Assembly (NCBI RefSeq): GCF_014596975.1
Contig: NZ_JACVXD010000005.1
Span: 124,001 to 188,000, forward strand
Length of the DNA: 64,000 nucleotides
Direction of reading: 5' to 3'
Source: Aestuariibaculum marinum
Lineage (GTDB): Bacteria > Bacteroidota > Bacteroidia > Flavobacteriales > Flavobacteriaceae
Positions within the stretch are counted from its first letter, which is position 1. Each line of letters opens with the position of its first letter. Below are positions 42,001 through 54,200 of the stretch, piece by piece. The notes below the pieces were generated by a model. The model was not told the DNA's origin. It made no database searches and was given only the letters and a program-made list of their open reading frames with translations. The translations under genes and the position numbers were made by a program.

Positions 42001-43439
42001 TAACTGATCAAACCTTTACATTTAATAAAATTCCGATTACTGACAGTAAGTACAATTCAAAAGGGCAGTTAAACGGATCGGTGAGTCACGTTAATTTTTC
42101 AAATTGGAATCTCGATTTAGAAATAATTACACCGAATCTTTTAGTTTTAGATACAAAAGAAAAAGAAGATGCTCTATATTACGGAACGGCATTTATGAGT
42201 GGTTATGCTTCTTTAAAAGGCCCAACTGAGCAGTTAGTAATTAGTGTTCAGGGAGAAACCAAACCCGGAACGATTTTTAAAATCCCGTTAAGCGACACCG
42301 AATCTTTTGGAGATAATACCTATATTCATTTTATTACCAAAGAAGAAAAAGAAGCGCGCCGTAGTGGTAAAGAAATCATATTTAATGAAATACAAGGCCT
42401 AGAACTAGATTTCGATCTGGATGTTACTCAAGATGCCGAGTTAGAGATAATTATTGACAAAAACTCAGGGCATTCGCTTAAGGGGCGCGGTAGTGGTGGT
42501 TTACTTGTAGAAATCAATACCAACGGTAAATTCAATATGTGGGGGGATTTCTCGGTATTCGAAGGGGTTTATAATTTCGCCTACGGCGGATTAATTCAAA
42601 AGGAGTTTAATGTTCAGCCCGGAGGAACTATAGCTTGGGAAGGCGACCCTTTAAAAGCACAAATTAATATGCAGGCTGTACTGAAAGAACAGACCAATCC
42701 GTCTCCTTTACTGGAAAATCCAATTAATAGAAGTATACCTGTTGAACTTTATATCGATTTAACCGGAGATCTCGAGCAGCCTACACCAGAGTTTAGTTTT
42801 AAGTTCCCTAATGTAAATTCAACCATTAAATCTGAGCTTCAATATAGTCTGGAATCTCCCGATGATCGTCAAAATCAGGCGCTATATTTAATTTCTACAG
42901 GGTCGTTCTCAAGAGGCCTTAGTGAACTTAATTTCTCAGGGACCATTGCTGACAGACTTAACGGTATTATTAATGGTATCTTTACTTCAGGTGATAGTAA
43001 GTTAAATGTGGGGTTAAATTATGAAGCTGGTGCAAATAGACCAGATTACCAAACCGGAGACCGTTTTGGGGTAACCCTGCAAACAAAAATTACAGATCGC
43101 GTGCTAATCAATGGTAAGGTAGGTGTGCCTGTTGGAGGCGCTGGAGCAACTGAAACCGTTATTGCAGGAGATGTTGAAATTGATTTTCTGCTAAACGAAG
43201 ACGGAACTCTAACAGCAACCGTATTCAATCGAGAAAATAGTATTCGGAATTTTGGTGAAGCTATTGGTTATACTCAAGGTATAGGGGTTTCATATAATGT
43301 CGATTTCGATACCTTCAAAGAGTTGATTCAGAGTTTATTTAAAAAATCTGAAACACCAGATCCTGTGCTTATCGAAAAAACCGAAAAAGAAGAAGAGAGT
43401 GCAATTCCTGAATTTATTAGCGTAAAAAGTTCTAAGTAG
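39048..43439 (+). CDS. tamB: TamB-like translocation and assembly module protein
   Basis: 1463 residues from the GTG at 39048. The N-terminus is a membrane anchor (LMFIILVLVLTLPFVQT) followed by LGNYATKKLNNEFKTNINIDR and the AsmA/TamB-type repeats. The middle is a long beta-taco of short strands. The C-terminal 400 residues are the TamB/DUF490 domain (FKIPLSDTESFGDNTYIHF; FNMWGDFSVFEGVYNFAYG; PPVELYIDLTGDLEQPTPEFSF-like stretch). It spans the periplasm and is linked to outer-membrane protein assembly and phospholipid transport. The start is uncertain: the frame is open upstream to a stop at 38994 and encodes RKVLKIILKLLALF, which reads like the missing basic start of the anchor, but the only suitable codon there is ATC at 39003. 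Confidence 0.9.
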   Translation: MLMFIILVLVLTLPFVQTQLGNYATKKLNNEFKTNINIDRVSMQLNGDIELKDIYIQDYKQDTLISVSELNTSIISVRNAINGQLAFGDIDVEGLVFNIVTYKDATETNLDVFVKRFEDDNPRTEKSSFLMSSSDVSIYDGVFRLLNENKENTKLLEFYNLNINATNFLINGSDVSARINTLNFEDSRGVTVKNLTTNFAYTLTDMTFANLDIKTPNSRLKGDLKFEYLREDLQYFTDKVLVTASFEDSSVLLDELNTFYDEFGKGQEANFSVDLTGTLNDLQTKNLRLRTNRNTRVYGNINFKNLFSKEVGDFSMNAYLSNLTSTYSDLKFLLPNVLGASLPSSLDRLGQFRITGNTQVTASTVIADVKIDTDLGMVDSDLEITTINDIDNASYKGNVIFEKFDFGTFLESPDVGEASLNFDVKGKGFVTETINTQVKGDVYEMMYNGYNYKGIKVAGNVRNKIFDGNLISTDRNLKMNFLGLVDFSDAVSKYDFVANVSYANLNVLNFVKKDSISIFRSDVKMNMNASGYDDAYGRVVFENTSYKNQNDTYTFDKFEIFSRFENNMRYIGINSPDIVEGELKGSFRFRDLKKLFQNSLGYIYTNYEPYKVSTDQSIDFNFKIYNKIIEVFYPEVELGKNTFIRGRVESDESQFRLTFKSPEIKLLDYFVNNIELQVDNSNPLFNTYVEADSLNTKYYDVSKFSLINVTVNDTLFMRTEFQGGKRNKDIFNLSFYHTINEENKSVVGFKKSDFTIKDYTWYINENNDQNNKVSFDKEVSTFDINKFVVTHGDEQVRLSGFVKDSTQKDIKLDFKNVSLSKIVPDIDSLSLEGHVNGKLDILQQNGSYLPNSTVVIEDFKVNRFDLGSFDASITGNENLTNYNVDISIKDDEKKSFRAVGDINAQGKESSIDVNLEFNEFNLQPLNPLLQDVLSDIRGLATGVVHVVGNLNKPDINGDLNLNNAGLGIPYLNVDYDFAQNASVSLTDQTFTFNKIPITDSKYNSKGQLNGSVSHVNFSNWNLDLEIITPNLLVLDTKEKEDALYYGTAFMSGYASLKGPTEQLVISVQGETKPGTIFKIPLSDTESFGDNTYIHFITKEEKEARRSGKEIIFNEIQGLELDFDLDVTQDAELEIIIDKNSGHSLKGRGSGGLLVEINTNGKFNMWGDFSVFEGVYNFAYGGLIQKEFNVQPGGTIAWEGDPLKAQINMQAVLKEQTNPSPLLENPINRSIPVELYIDLTGDLEQPTPEFSFKFPNVNSTIKSELQYSLESPDDRQNQALYLISTGSFSRGLSELNFSGTIADRLNGIINGIFTSGDSKLNVGLNYEAGANRPDYQTGDRFGVTLQTKITDRVLINGKVGVPVGGAGATETVIAGDVEIDFLLNEDGTLTATVFNRENSIRNFGEAIGYTQGIGVSYNVDFDTFKELIQSLFKKSETPDPVLIEKTEKEEESAIPEFISVKSSK

Positions 43440-43604
43440 AAATAAATCACCCCTTTACATTTCGGAAATCCTAATTTTTCAGCTATAATTTGTTTTTTTT
43501 ATTAACTAAAACGTTATAGTTTTAAAAGGCTCATTAAAATGCAATAAATGCCATAGATATATGGTTTTTCTTTACTAATTTTACTCTCATATACTAATCA
43601 ATTT

Positions 43605-45610
<2,006 letters not shown>

Positions 45611-45639
45611 TTTAACAAGTATATTGTAATAGTATTAAC

Positions 45640-45690
45640 AACTCCACAGGTTATTGTATTCAAAGAACAACGGTCTGTGGAGTTTTTTAT
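45640..45690 (+). terminator. terminator after gapA
   Basis: AACTCCACAG (45640-45649) pairs with CTGTGGAGTT (45675-45684) around a 25-nt loop and runs into six T. The loop is long but the stem is perfect. Confidence 0.8.
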
Positions 45691-45700
45691 TTAAAAACTC

Positions 45701-46564
45701 ATGATTTTAATTGTTGATAGTGGCTCTACGAAGTCAGATTGGATAGCAGTAGATAGAAATGGAAATAAAATGCTGGAAAAGATGCGCACAAAGGGGCTTA
45801 ATCCAGAAATTATATCCGATAAGAAAATAAAGAAGATTATTAAAGGTCATGAGGACTTAAAAGCCAATAGAAAGATTGTGTCTCACGTGTTTTTCTATGG
45901 AGCAGGTTGTGGAACCGAAAAACCACAAAATGTAGTTAAAGGCGTTTTACAGGAAGTTTTTGTAAATGCAGATGTGCACGTACACGAAGATACTATGGCT
46001 GCCGTATTTTCTACAATTAATAGCGATACCGAAGCAGCAGTAGTTTGTATTTTAGGTACAGGATCTAATTGTAGTTATTACGATGGTAAAATGTTGCATC
46101 AACGTGTTAATTCGTTAGGGTATTCTATTATGGACGACGCTTCAGGGAATTACTATGGGCGCCAATTAATCCGTGATTATTACTTCAACAAAATGCCAGA
46201 AAATATCCATGTTGCTTTCGAAAGCAAGTACAATATGGATACAGACTATATTAAGTACAATATGTACAAAAAGCCAAACCCGAATGCTTATCTGGCGCAT
46301 TTCGCTGAGTTTATGTTCTTGAATAAGGATTCAGAATACTGTGTGGAATTAATTAAGAAAGGAATTCGTTTGTTTGCTGATACCATGATTTTCCAGTATG
46401 CTGAAGAATTAAAAACAGTACCAGTGCATTTTGCAGGATCAATAGCTTACTTTGCTCAAAATGAAATTAAGCAGGTTGCCGAAGAGATGGGCTTTACAGT
46501 GGGGAACTTTGAGCGCAGACCAATTGAAGGTTTGGTAGATTTTCATGTTAAAAATTTAAAGTAA
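45701..46564 (+). CDS. BadF/BadG/BcrA/BcrD-type ATPase, N-acetylglucosamine kinase-like
   Basis: 287 residues of the actin-like ATPase superfamily. Phosphate-1 motif MILIVDSGSTKSDWIAVDR; FYGAGCGTE; phosphate-2 CILGTGSNCSYYDG; GYSIMDDASGNYYGRQLI; adenosine region HFAGSIAYFAQNEIK. This pattern matches the Bacteroidota proteins annotated as N-acetylglucosamine kinases, which would feed amino-sugar recycling. The benzoyl-CoA reductase name of the superfamily is not meant literally. It lies 11 bp after the gapA terminator and 22 bp before the ABC ATPase gene. Confidence 0.8.
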   Translation: MILIVDSGSTKSDWIAVDRNGNKMLEKMRTKGLNPEIISDKKIKKIIKGHEDLKANRKIVSHVFFYGAGCGTEKPQNVVKGVLQEVFVNADVHVHEDTMAAVFSTINSDTEAAVVCILGTGSNCSYYDGKMLHQRVNSLGYSIMDDASGNYYGRQLIRDYYFNKMPENIHVAFESKYNMDTDYIKYNMYKKPNPNAYLAHFAEFMFLNKDSEYCVELIKKGIRLFADTMIFQYAEELKTVPVHFAGSIAYFAQNEIKQVAEEMGFTVGNFERRPIEGLVDFHVKNLK

Positions 46565-46586
46565 AACTTCTAAAACTAAAGACCAT

Positions 46587-47807
46587 TTGAATAAGCATAT
46601 TGCAGTTTATATCTCTAATAAAGATCATAAACAGGATTTTATTGAGCGTATTCAAAGAGGAATAGTATTAAGTGATTTTTCAAAACCTAAAGCGGCCCTT
46701 TTTTCTGAAATAACGATTAATAAATTAATTCAGGAAGAACGCATCCATGGGGTAAGCAATGTGGTTACTCCCACAGGAAATTCTTTGGAGAAGTCCTCGC
46801 AGGGGGAGCGAAAAAAAGCACTTTTAAACCATATTATATCTCAAAACCCCGAAGCTATTATTGTAGATAACGTTTTCGGGAATTTAGATATTGAAGCGCA
46901 ATCTCAAATAACGCAAACCTTAAATGAGTTGAGTGACCGGGTTCGAATTTTACAAATAACCAAGCGTCAGGATGATATTTTATCGTTTATCGATCAGGTG
47001 TATCATTTAGAAGGAAATGAGCTTATTGAGTTTAAAAAGGAAGAAGATACTGAAATTAAAAAGGAGGCTTTTGTTGTAGAATTACCTAAAGCTTATCGAC
47101 CAATTTCAGAGAGAATTAATCCGATTGTAAAATTTACCAATGTATCAGTTGATTATAGAGAGCGTCCTATTTTAAATAATATCAATTGGGAAATTAGAAA
47201 GGGGCAATTCTGGCAGTTAATGGGACCAAACGGTTCCGGGAAAAGTACTATTTTAAGTATGATTTTTGGAGATAACCCAAAAGCCTTCGGTCAAGATATT
47301 GTATTGTTTGGCGTGAAGAAGGGAAGTGGAGAGAGTGTTTGGGAGATTAAACAGAAAATTGGTTATTTTTCTTCTGATATGTTACATGGTTTTACGCGTC
47401 TGGATTCTATAGGAAACATGGTTGTTTCTGGTTTTTTTGATACCATTGGCTTGTATAAAACGCCCACAAACGAACAGATTAAAATTGCCCAACATTGGTT
47501 ACGTGTTTTAGATATGTTCGATATTAGAAAACAAGACTTTTTATCCTTGTCCAAAGGCTATCAAAGTTTGGTTTTAATAGCTCGTGCTATGGTAAAGCAT
47601 CCGCCTTTATTAATTTTAGACGAACCGACTAATGGATTAGATGATACTGATGTGAGACTGTTTACGCAACTTATAAATAAAATTGCATCAGAAACCGAAA
47701 CAGCTATTTTATATGTGTCACATCGAAAAGAAGCTGGTCTAAATCCAGATTTGGTTTATCAATTAACACCTCATGAAACCGGGTCTATTGGTCAAGTAAT
47801 GGATTAA
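46587..47807 (+). CDS. tandem ABC ATPase with degenerate N-terminal half (ModF-like)
   Basis: 406 residues from a TTG at 46587; no ATG lies upstream in frame. The C-terminal half is a complete nucleotide-binding domain: Walker A GPNGSGKST, signature SLSKGYQSLVLIARAMV, Walker B LLILDEPTNGLDD, H-loop YVSHRKE. The N-terminal half keeps only the later motifs in worn form (SSQGERKKALLNHIISQNPE, AIIVDNVFGNLD) and has no Walker A. This resembles ModF/PhrA-type soluble tandem ATPases. No permease gene is adjacent, so a transport role is uncertain. The 3' end overlaps the convergent transglutaminase gene by 4 bp. Confidence 0.82.
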   Translation: MNKHIAVYISNKDHKQDFIERIQRGIVLSDFSKPKAALFSEITINKLIQEERIHGVSNVVTPTGNSLEKSSQGERKKALLNHIISQNPEAIIVDNVFGNLDIEAQSQITQTLNELSDRVRILQITKRQDDILSFIDQVYHLEGNELIEFKKEEDTEIKKEAFVVELPKAYRPISERINPIVKFTNVSVDYRERPILNNINWEIRKGQFWQLMGPNGSGKSTILSMIFGDNPKAFGQDIVLFGVKKGSGESVWEIKQKIGYFSSDMLHGFTRLDSIGNMVVSGFFDTIGLYKTPTNEQIKIAQHWLRVLDMFDIRKQDFLSLSKGYQSLVLIARAMVKHPPLLILDEPTNGLDDTDVRLFTQLINKIASETETAILYVSHRKEAGLNPDLVYQLTPHETGSIGQVMD

Positions 47808-48706
47808 GTGTTGAGGTCTTCAAACGGTCTGATATCTACAGCGACATTCATTTTATTTTTTCCAGTGCTATAAATAACACCTTTTAAAGGAGGTACATCA
47901 TAATAATCACGTCCCCAGGCCACAATAATGTGCTGGTTTTTTGGGATTTGATTGTTAGTAGGGTCAAAATCAACCCAGCCAAAACCCGGGATATATAATG
48001 AGACCCAGGCATGCGAAGCATCTGTTCCTATTAATTTTTCTTTTCCGGGCGGTGGTAAGGTTTCTATATACCCGCTAATGTATCGTGCCGGCAAACCAAC
48101 GGAACGTACACAGGCAATAGCAATTTGAGCAAAATCCTGACAGACACCTTTTTTGGCTTTAATTACCTCATGTATGGGAGTTGCGACATTGGAAAATGTT
48201 GGGTCGAAATCAAATTCAGTATATATGCGTTGCATGAGCTCGATAGCAGCATCAAATATCGACCGGTTTGGTTTAAAGGATATTTCGGCGTAAGCCTTAA
48301 TTTCAGGAGTTATTTTAGCAATTAAAATAGATTCTAGAATATATTGACGGGCATCAATAATATGTTCGTCGTTACTTTTTAGAGCGCTTAAGGCTTCATT
48401 AAGTGTTATGTTTTTTCCTTTTTCCGATGCGGTTATATCAGGTTGTTCATTAAAGTTTCGTAACACTTTACTGGTAGCCGTAACTTTTAGTTTCTTATGC
48501 TCTTTTTGAAGTGAAAACCGGGTAATGTAATTACCAAAGAAATCTATGCGCTCTGTTATTTCTGAAGGTGCTGGTGTGATTTCCAGCTTATAATCCAATA
48601 GCGTTTGTCCTGCTAACGTTTTTGGTTTGAGTGTGGCGATGTTGTGACAAAATGTAACATCACTTTCGTAATCGTAACTGGTAGTATGTGAAACTTGAAA
48701 TACCAT
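47804..48706 (-). CDS. transglutaminase-like protein of the ATP-grasp/alpha-E locus
   Basis: 300 residues. N-terminal bacterial transglutaminase-like beta domain (FQVSHTTSYDYESDVTFCHN). Transglutaminase core at about 155-255 with the full triad: Cys in KKGVCQDFAQIAIACVRS, His in DASHAWVSLYIPGFG, Asp in WVDFDPTN. It is a cytoplasmic enzyme of the COG1305 type, possibly a peptidase or peptide transferase rather than a protein crosslinker. It is the last gene of a three-gene minus-strand operon, 2 bp after the ATP-grasp gene. Confidence 0.88.
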   Translation of the reverse strand: MVFQVSHTTSYDYESDVTFCHNIATLKPKTLAGQTLLDYKLEITPAPSEITERIDFFGNYITRFSLQKEHKKLKVTATSKVLRNFNEQPDITASEKGKNITLNEALSALKSNDEHIIDARQYILESILIAKITPEIKAYAEISFKPNRSIFDAAIELMQRIYTEFDFDPTFSNVATPIHEVIKAKKGVCQDFAQIAIACVRSVGLPARYISGYIETLPPPGKEKLIGTDASHAWVSLYIPGFGWVDFDPTNNQIPKNQHIIVAWGRDYYDVPPLKGVIYSTGKNKMNVAVDIRPFEDLNT

Positions 48707-48708
48707 AA

Positions 48709-51264
48709 TTATAATGGGAAATTTTGGTTAACCAATTGCGTTTGTTTGTATGAGTGATTAAAATACGTACTGGAAATCGCTAAAGAGGTTTCATGTAGCA
48801 AATCACTTAAATCGGATAGTTCTTCGTCTAGCTTTTCTCGAAGGGTTTGGTCTTCGTTTAAGGCCATTAAATCTACAATTTTTAGACTTTGTATCTTATT
48901 GTTTGCCGTAGCAATTAGCTTTTGACATTCGGTGTAAAACCCAATTAATTCTGAGTGAGGTAAGCGGTCAACATCTTTTTGAATACGTTTAAGTCTGTAG
49001 GTCAGGGATTTTGGATATTCCTTATCAAGTAGTGTTAAGTGAATAACATTCTCAAGACTTAAATACGATCGATAACTGTAACGGTAAATATTTAGACTTT
49101 CATCACTGGTTAATAATGATTCCAAGATGTCATATTGCAGACGTTCATCGTAGTTAAATACCATTAAAGATCTGAATTTAGAAACTTGCATCATGGCTTG
49201 TTCGGTTTGTAAACCTATAAAATAGAGCAATAACCCTTGCTGTACCAGAATGCTTTCTTCTATTAAGCTCATAAACGCAATTAATCGTGTAATGGTGCGG
49301 TCGAGTAATTTTGTAAGTGCAGGTATGGTATATTCATCTGCTAATTCAAACTTTCTCCATAATTTTTTGATGGTATCAAACACGCGCCACATATCTTTAG
49401 ACCAAAGGTTACGCAACGAATAGTAAGAGTTGTTGAAGCTGGTTAAGGTTTGAGCCAAACTACCCATACGTTGCTTGTCAAAAATTAACGAAATGATTTC
49501 GGGCAGCGGGTTTTCTAACAATACATCACTATGTTTTCCAACAAAACCGGGGAATGTAGAGGTTATGTTAGTTAACGATTGTAACAAGTATTTTAAACTT
49601 TCAGAATTGCTGTTAGAGGCGTTATATTGCTCATTGGTCATTTTATTAAGTACCATCCTGATATACCGGGCAGTAACCAATGCACGCCCTAAATAGCGTC
49701 CCGACCAAAATAAATTTTCAGCTGTATTACTAGGCAAATCATTAATATCGGAGATTGAAATTTTACAGGTGTCATCCCAGGCGTAATGTTTGATGTTACT
49801 TTGAATTTCATCTGATAAGACCCATAAATCTTTACTCATACCACCGCGTTGATTTGATACAAATAGGTTTTCGCGCTCAGGAGCTACTCTCACTAAACCT
49901 CCTGGCATAACTTTATAACCTTCTTTTTTTGATATGGCAAAGGTGCGACACATAATTTTTCGAGCTTCTAAATGATTATTTATAAAATCGGGAGAAGTCG
50001 AAAACGTAATTTTCTCCTGTGCTACATAACGATAAGGGTTAGCGAAAATATCCTTTTTGAGTTGTTCCAGAGCTTTGGTATCCAGAAATTCGCAGAAAAA
50101 TAAGCTTTCGCGGTTGGAACGATCAATGCGTTTAACCACTAGGTTTTTTATGTTTTTAAAGACATAGTCACGTTCTTTTTCCTGTCCGCACCACCATGAG
50201 GCTATTTGTGGAAGTATTAAATCTTCATCGAAGAAATAATTACAAATAGCATTCATAAACGGAATTAAACCAGAATTTTCTAAAACGCCGCTTCCAATAG
50301 GGTTTACAATAGCCACATTTTGATTGCGCACAACATCCAGTAAACCGGTAACCCCCAGATAGGAGTCTTCTCGCAACTCCAAAGGATCCATAAAAACATC
50401 GTCAACACGACGGTAAATAACATCTACTTGCTTAAGTTCTTTTAGTGTTTTTAAATACACTTTTCCATTTCTAACAACCAAATCGTTGCCATTAACTAAA
50501 GGGTAACCTAAAAAAGAAGACATGTATGCATGTTCAAAATAAGTTTCATTTAAAGGACCTGGCGTTAAAATAACAATGCTGGGATTTTCTTTGTTTTGAG
50601 GGGCTGCCTCAATAAGCATCTGATTAAAATCATAAAAGAATCCAGAAGGCTGTTTTACATTAATACCTTTGAATAAATCAGGTAAAACCCGGTTCATAGA
50701 ATACCTGTTTTCTAAGGCGTAACCCATTCCTGAGGGCGCTTGTGTTCTGTCGTTAACAATCCACATACGTCCGTCTGGACCACGTGCTAAATCAGACGAA
50801 TAGATTAAAATGTTTTTAGCCGCTTTATATTGAATCTGGTCACATTGTCTTAAAAAACCGCGATGCGCAAAAATGACTTCAGGAGGAATAATCCCCTTTT
50901 TTATAAGGTCTCGTTTTCCGTAAATATCTTTTAAAACTAAGTTTAAAAGTTCGGCACGTTGTTTAATACCTTTTTCAATGGTACGCCATTCCTCCTGGTT
51001 TATAAGGAATGGAATGATGTTTAAATCCCAGGTACGTTGCATACCTTGCGGATCGTTGTAAACATTATAAGTTACACCGTTTTCATCCATTAACCAGTTA
51101 ATTTCATCTTGTTTTACGGTTAATGTATCTATATCCATTTCGGAAATATTACTCAGTAACTTTTCCCAATTTGGATTTATGGACATATCAGATTTTAAGG
51201 CTTCATCATAATTTTTCTCTTTCGAAAAATAATTCTGAAATAGTATGTTTAAATCTGTGGTCAT
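48709..51264 (-). CDS. circularly permuted ATP-grasp protein fused to alpha-E domain
   Basis: 851 residues. The N-terminal 480 residues match the circularly permuted type-2 ATP-grasp family (COG2308): WLMDENGVTYNVYNDPQG, RMWIVNDRTQAPSGMGYALEN, VILTPGPLNETYFEHAYMSS, DVIYRRVDDVFMDPLELR, VAIVNPIGSGVLENSGLIPF. After a linker comes the helical alpha-E domain (COG2307) from about 505: ENLFWSGRYLGRALVTARYIR and further helices to the C-terminus. In many bacteria these are two separate genes; here they are one. Comparative genomics predicts a peptide-bond-forming ligase. It sits 13 bp after the DUF2126 gene and 2 bp before the transglutaminase gene. Confidence 0.9.
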   Translation of the reverse strand: MTTDLNILFQNYFSKEKNYDEALKSDMSINPNWEKLLSNISEMDIDTLTVKQDEINWLMDENGVTYNVYNDPQGMQRTWDLNIIPFLINQEEWRTIEKGIKQRAELLNLVLKDIYGKRDLIKKGIIPPEVIFAHRGFLRQCDQIQYKAAKNILIYSSDLARGPDGRMWIVNDRTQAPSGMGYALENRYSMNRVLPDLFKGINVKQPSGFFYDFNQMLIEAAPQNKENPSIVILTPGPLNETYFEHAYMSSFLGYPLVNGNDLVVRNGKVYLKTLKELKQVDVIYRRVDDVFMDPLELREDSYLGVTGLLDVVRNQNVAIVNPIGSGVLENSGLIPFMNAICNYFFDEDLILPQIASWWCGQEKERDYVFKNIKNLVVKRIDRSNRESLFFCEFLDTKALEQLKKDIFANPYRYVAQEKITFSTSPDFINNHLEARKIMCRTFAISKKEGYKVMPGGLVRVAPERENLFVSNQRGGMSKDLWVLSDEIQSNIKHYAWDDTCKISISDINDLPSNTAENLFWSGRYLGRALVTARYIRMVLNKMTNEQYNASNSNSESLKYLLQSLTNITSTFPGFVGKHSDVLLENPLPEIISLIFDKQRMGSLAQTLTSFNNSYYSLRNLWSKDMWRVFDTIKKLWRKFELADEYTIPALTKLLDRTITRLIAFMSLIEESILVQQGLLLYFIGLQTEQAMMQVSKFRSLMVFNYDERLQYDILESLLTSDESLNIYRYSYRSYLSLENVIHLTLLDKEYPKSLTYRLKRIQKDVDRLPHSELIGFYTECQKLIATANNKIQSLKIVDLMALNEDQTLREKLDEELSDLSDLLHETSLAISSTYFNHSYKQTQLVNQNFPL

Positions 51265-51277
51265 GAATTAGTTTAGT

Positions 51278-54200
51278 TTATTTCTTTCGCAAATCTAAGG
51301 TATTTGGAAATTCTAAATTAGTAGGTAACACCTTAAAACTGAATTTTTTTGAACTTTCTTTCTCTTGAACGCGTTTGGTTGATTTGTCTTTTTCCTGCGA
51401 AATGTTCTCAACTTCACCTTGGGTGTGCCCGAACTCCCAAAAACGACTGATACGTCTTGATTCTGCTTCAAAACTATTTACCGGATAGGCATCGTATGAG
51501 CGTCCACCAGGATGTGCAACAAAATAAGTACAACCGCCAATAGACCTTCTGTTCCAGGTATCGACAATGTCGAAGACTAAAGGTGTATCCACACCAATAG
51601 TAGGATGTAATGCCGAGTAAGGGTTCCAGGCCTTATAGCGTACACCGGCAACATATTCTTCCTTTTTAGATGTACTTTTTAAATCGACTTTTATACCATT
51701 ACAGGTTAAAACATAACGGTCGTTGTTAAAGTTGTTTACTTTTATCTGAAGACGCTCTACAGATGAATCGACGTAACGCGCCGTACCTTGACCTGTAGCT
51801 TCTTCTCCTAAAACATTCCAGGGTTCAATTCCAGCACGTAATTCTAAATGAATATTATTGATTTCAACCATACCATGTAACGGGAATCTGAATTCGAAAA
51901 ATGGATTGAACCAGTCTTCCTTAAATGCATATCCGGCACGATTTAGTTGATTAACGATGTCTTTAATGTCTTCGCGAACAAAGTGTTCAATTAAAAATTT
52001 ATCATGTAATTCGGTGCCCCAGCGTACTAAATTGTGTTCGTAAGGTTTTTTCCAGAACCAGGCCACTAAGGTTCTAACCAGTAAGTTTTGCATTAAACTC
52101 ATTTGTGGGTGCGGCGGCATATCGAAAGCACGGAGTTCCAAAATACCTAAACGACCAGACGAGGAGTCTGGGGAATATAATTTATCGATACAGAACTCTG
52201 CGCGGTGGGTATTCCCCGTTAAATCTGTTAATAAATGGCGAAATAATCGATCGGTTAACCAGAATGGAACATCGCCATCTTTTGGAATCTGACTGAACGC
52301 GATCTCCAGTTCGTACAAATTTTCCATGCGTGCTTCGTCAATGCGTGGTGCTTGGCTGGTTGCTCCTATAAAGGCTCCAGAGAATAGATATGATAATCCT
52401 GGGTGGTGTTGCCAGAATGTCAATAGACTTCTTAGTAAACTCGGTTTTCTTAATAATGGACTATCTGCTGGGGAGGTGCCTCCCAAAGTGACATGATTAC
52501 CGCCACCAGTACCCGTATGTTTACCGTCGAGCATGAACTTTTCGGTACCAAGTCGTGATTTTTTTGCTTCACCATAAAGTGTAAAGGTGTTGTGACACAG
52601 TTCTTCCCAGGTTTTAACGGGTTGCACATTAACTTCAATAACTCCAGGGTCAGGCGTTACTTTTAAGGAATCTAACCGATGATCTTTTGGCGCATCGTAA
52701 CCTTCTAAAATTACGGGAATGGATAAGACTTTTGCAGTTGCTTCAATGGAAGCCATTAAATCTAAAAATATTTCAATGCTGTCTACCGGTGGTAAAAATA
52801 GGTGTAGTTTTTCTTCTCTAATTTCTGCGCACAAGGCAGTTCTAATAAAATAATTTGTTTTCTTTTTTGGGACACCATGTTTCTCAAGTTCTTTTATACG
52901 CTTTGAAACAATGCGCTGGAAACTTGGTAAAGTTTTCTTTTTGGAAAAATTATCGGGTTGGTATACAGGGAACTCTTCATCCTTAGGCTTCATTAATAAC
53001 GAGTCCAGTGGTAAACGTAATCCAATAGGTGAGTTGCCAGGAATTAAAAACAGGTGTTGTCTTCTAAATGCCCAGTTACAAGTATACCATTGGTTACCCG
53101 TATTATTAAGTGGAATGACGTATCCGGTAGGTTTAGAAGTACCGTCTTTTAATAGTTGCTGAAGTTTTTCCTTAACCAACATATTACCGTCTTCCTTGGT
53201 TGGGTCAATATCTAAAGGCATCTGACTTTCCTGCCACAAGAAATAGAAAGAATCCTCGTAGGTTGGTATAATGGTTTTGTCAGTTACCCCTAAATGTTTT
53301 GTAAGAGTTTGTAAAAACAATTTATCGGCATTTTTCGGAATTTTAGTGTTCTCTGAAAATATAGAAAACAGTTTTTTATTATTCCATATTTTCTTCCCGT
53401 CTTTACGCCAACAGATTTCAATCTGCCATCTTGGTAAAGGCTCGCCAGGATACCATTTGCCTTGTGCCTGATGAATAATAGCGCCTTTAGCAAAGGAATC
53501 GTAAAGTCTGGCAGATAGGTTTTTCGCTAGTTCTCGTTTATGAGGACCGTCGGCTTCGGTATTCCATTCAGGAGCTTCCATATCGTCTATGGAAACAAAA
53601 GTCGGTTCGCCACCCATGGTCAATCGAACATCACCTTTTTGAAGCTGTTTTTCAACTTTATGGCCTAATCTGTAAATGGCATTCCACTGCTCTTCGGTAT
53701 AGGGTTTTGTTACACGTGGAGACTCAAAAATACGGGTTACGGTGTTTTCAAATTCAAATTCGGTTTCACATTTGTCGGTCATACCAACCACTGGTGCAGC
53801 ACTTTCAAACGAAGGTGTACAGGCTAAAGGAATATGTCCTTCGCCAGCTAAAAGTCCAGAGGTGGCGTCAAAACCAATCCATCCGGCTCCGGGAATGTAA
53901 ACTTCCGCCCATGCGTGTAAATCGGTGAAATCTTCTTCAGGGCCTGAAGGACCGTCTAATGATTTTTCATCGGATTTAAGTTGAACAATATATCCGGAAA
54001 CAAAGCGCGCACCAAAACCTAAATGGCGCAGAGCCTGTACCAGTAACCAGGCGTAATCTCGACAAGATCCATTTTTGAGTTTTAGGGTCTCTTCGCAGGA
54101 CTGAACTCCCGGTTCCATACGGATATTGTAATTCAGGTATTCGTAAATTTTCCGGTTTAGATCAATTAAAAAGAAAATGGTTTTTCTTGGTGTGTAATCT

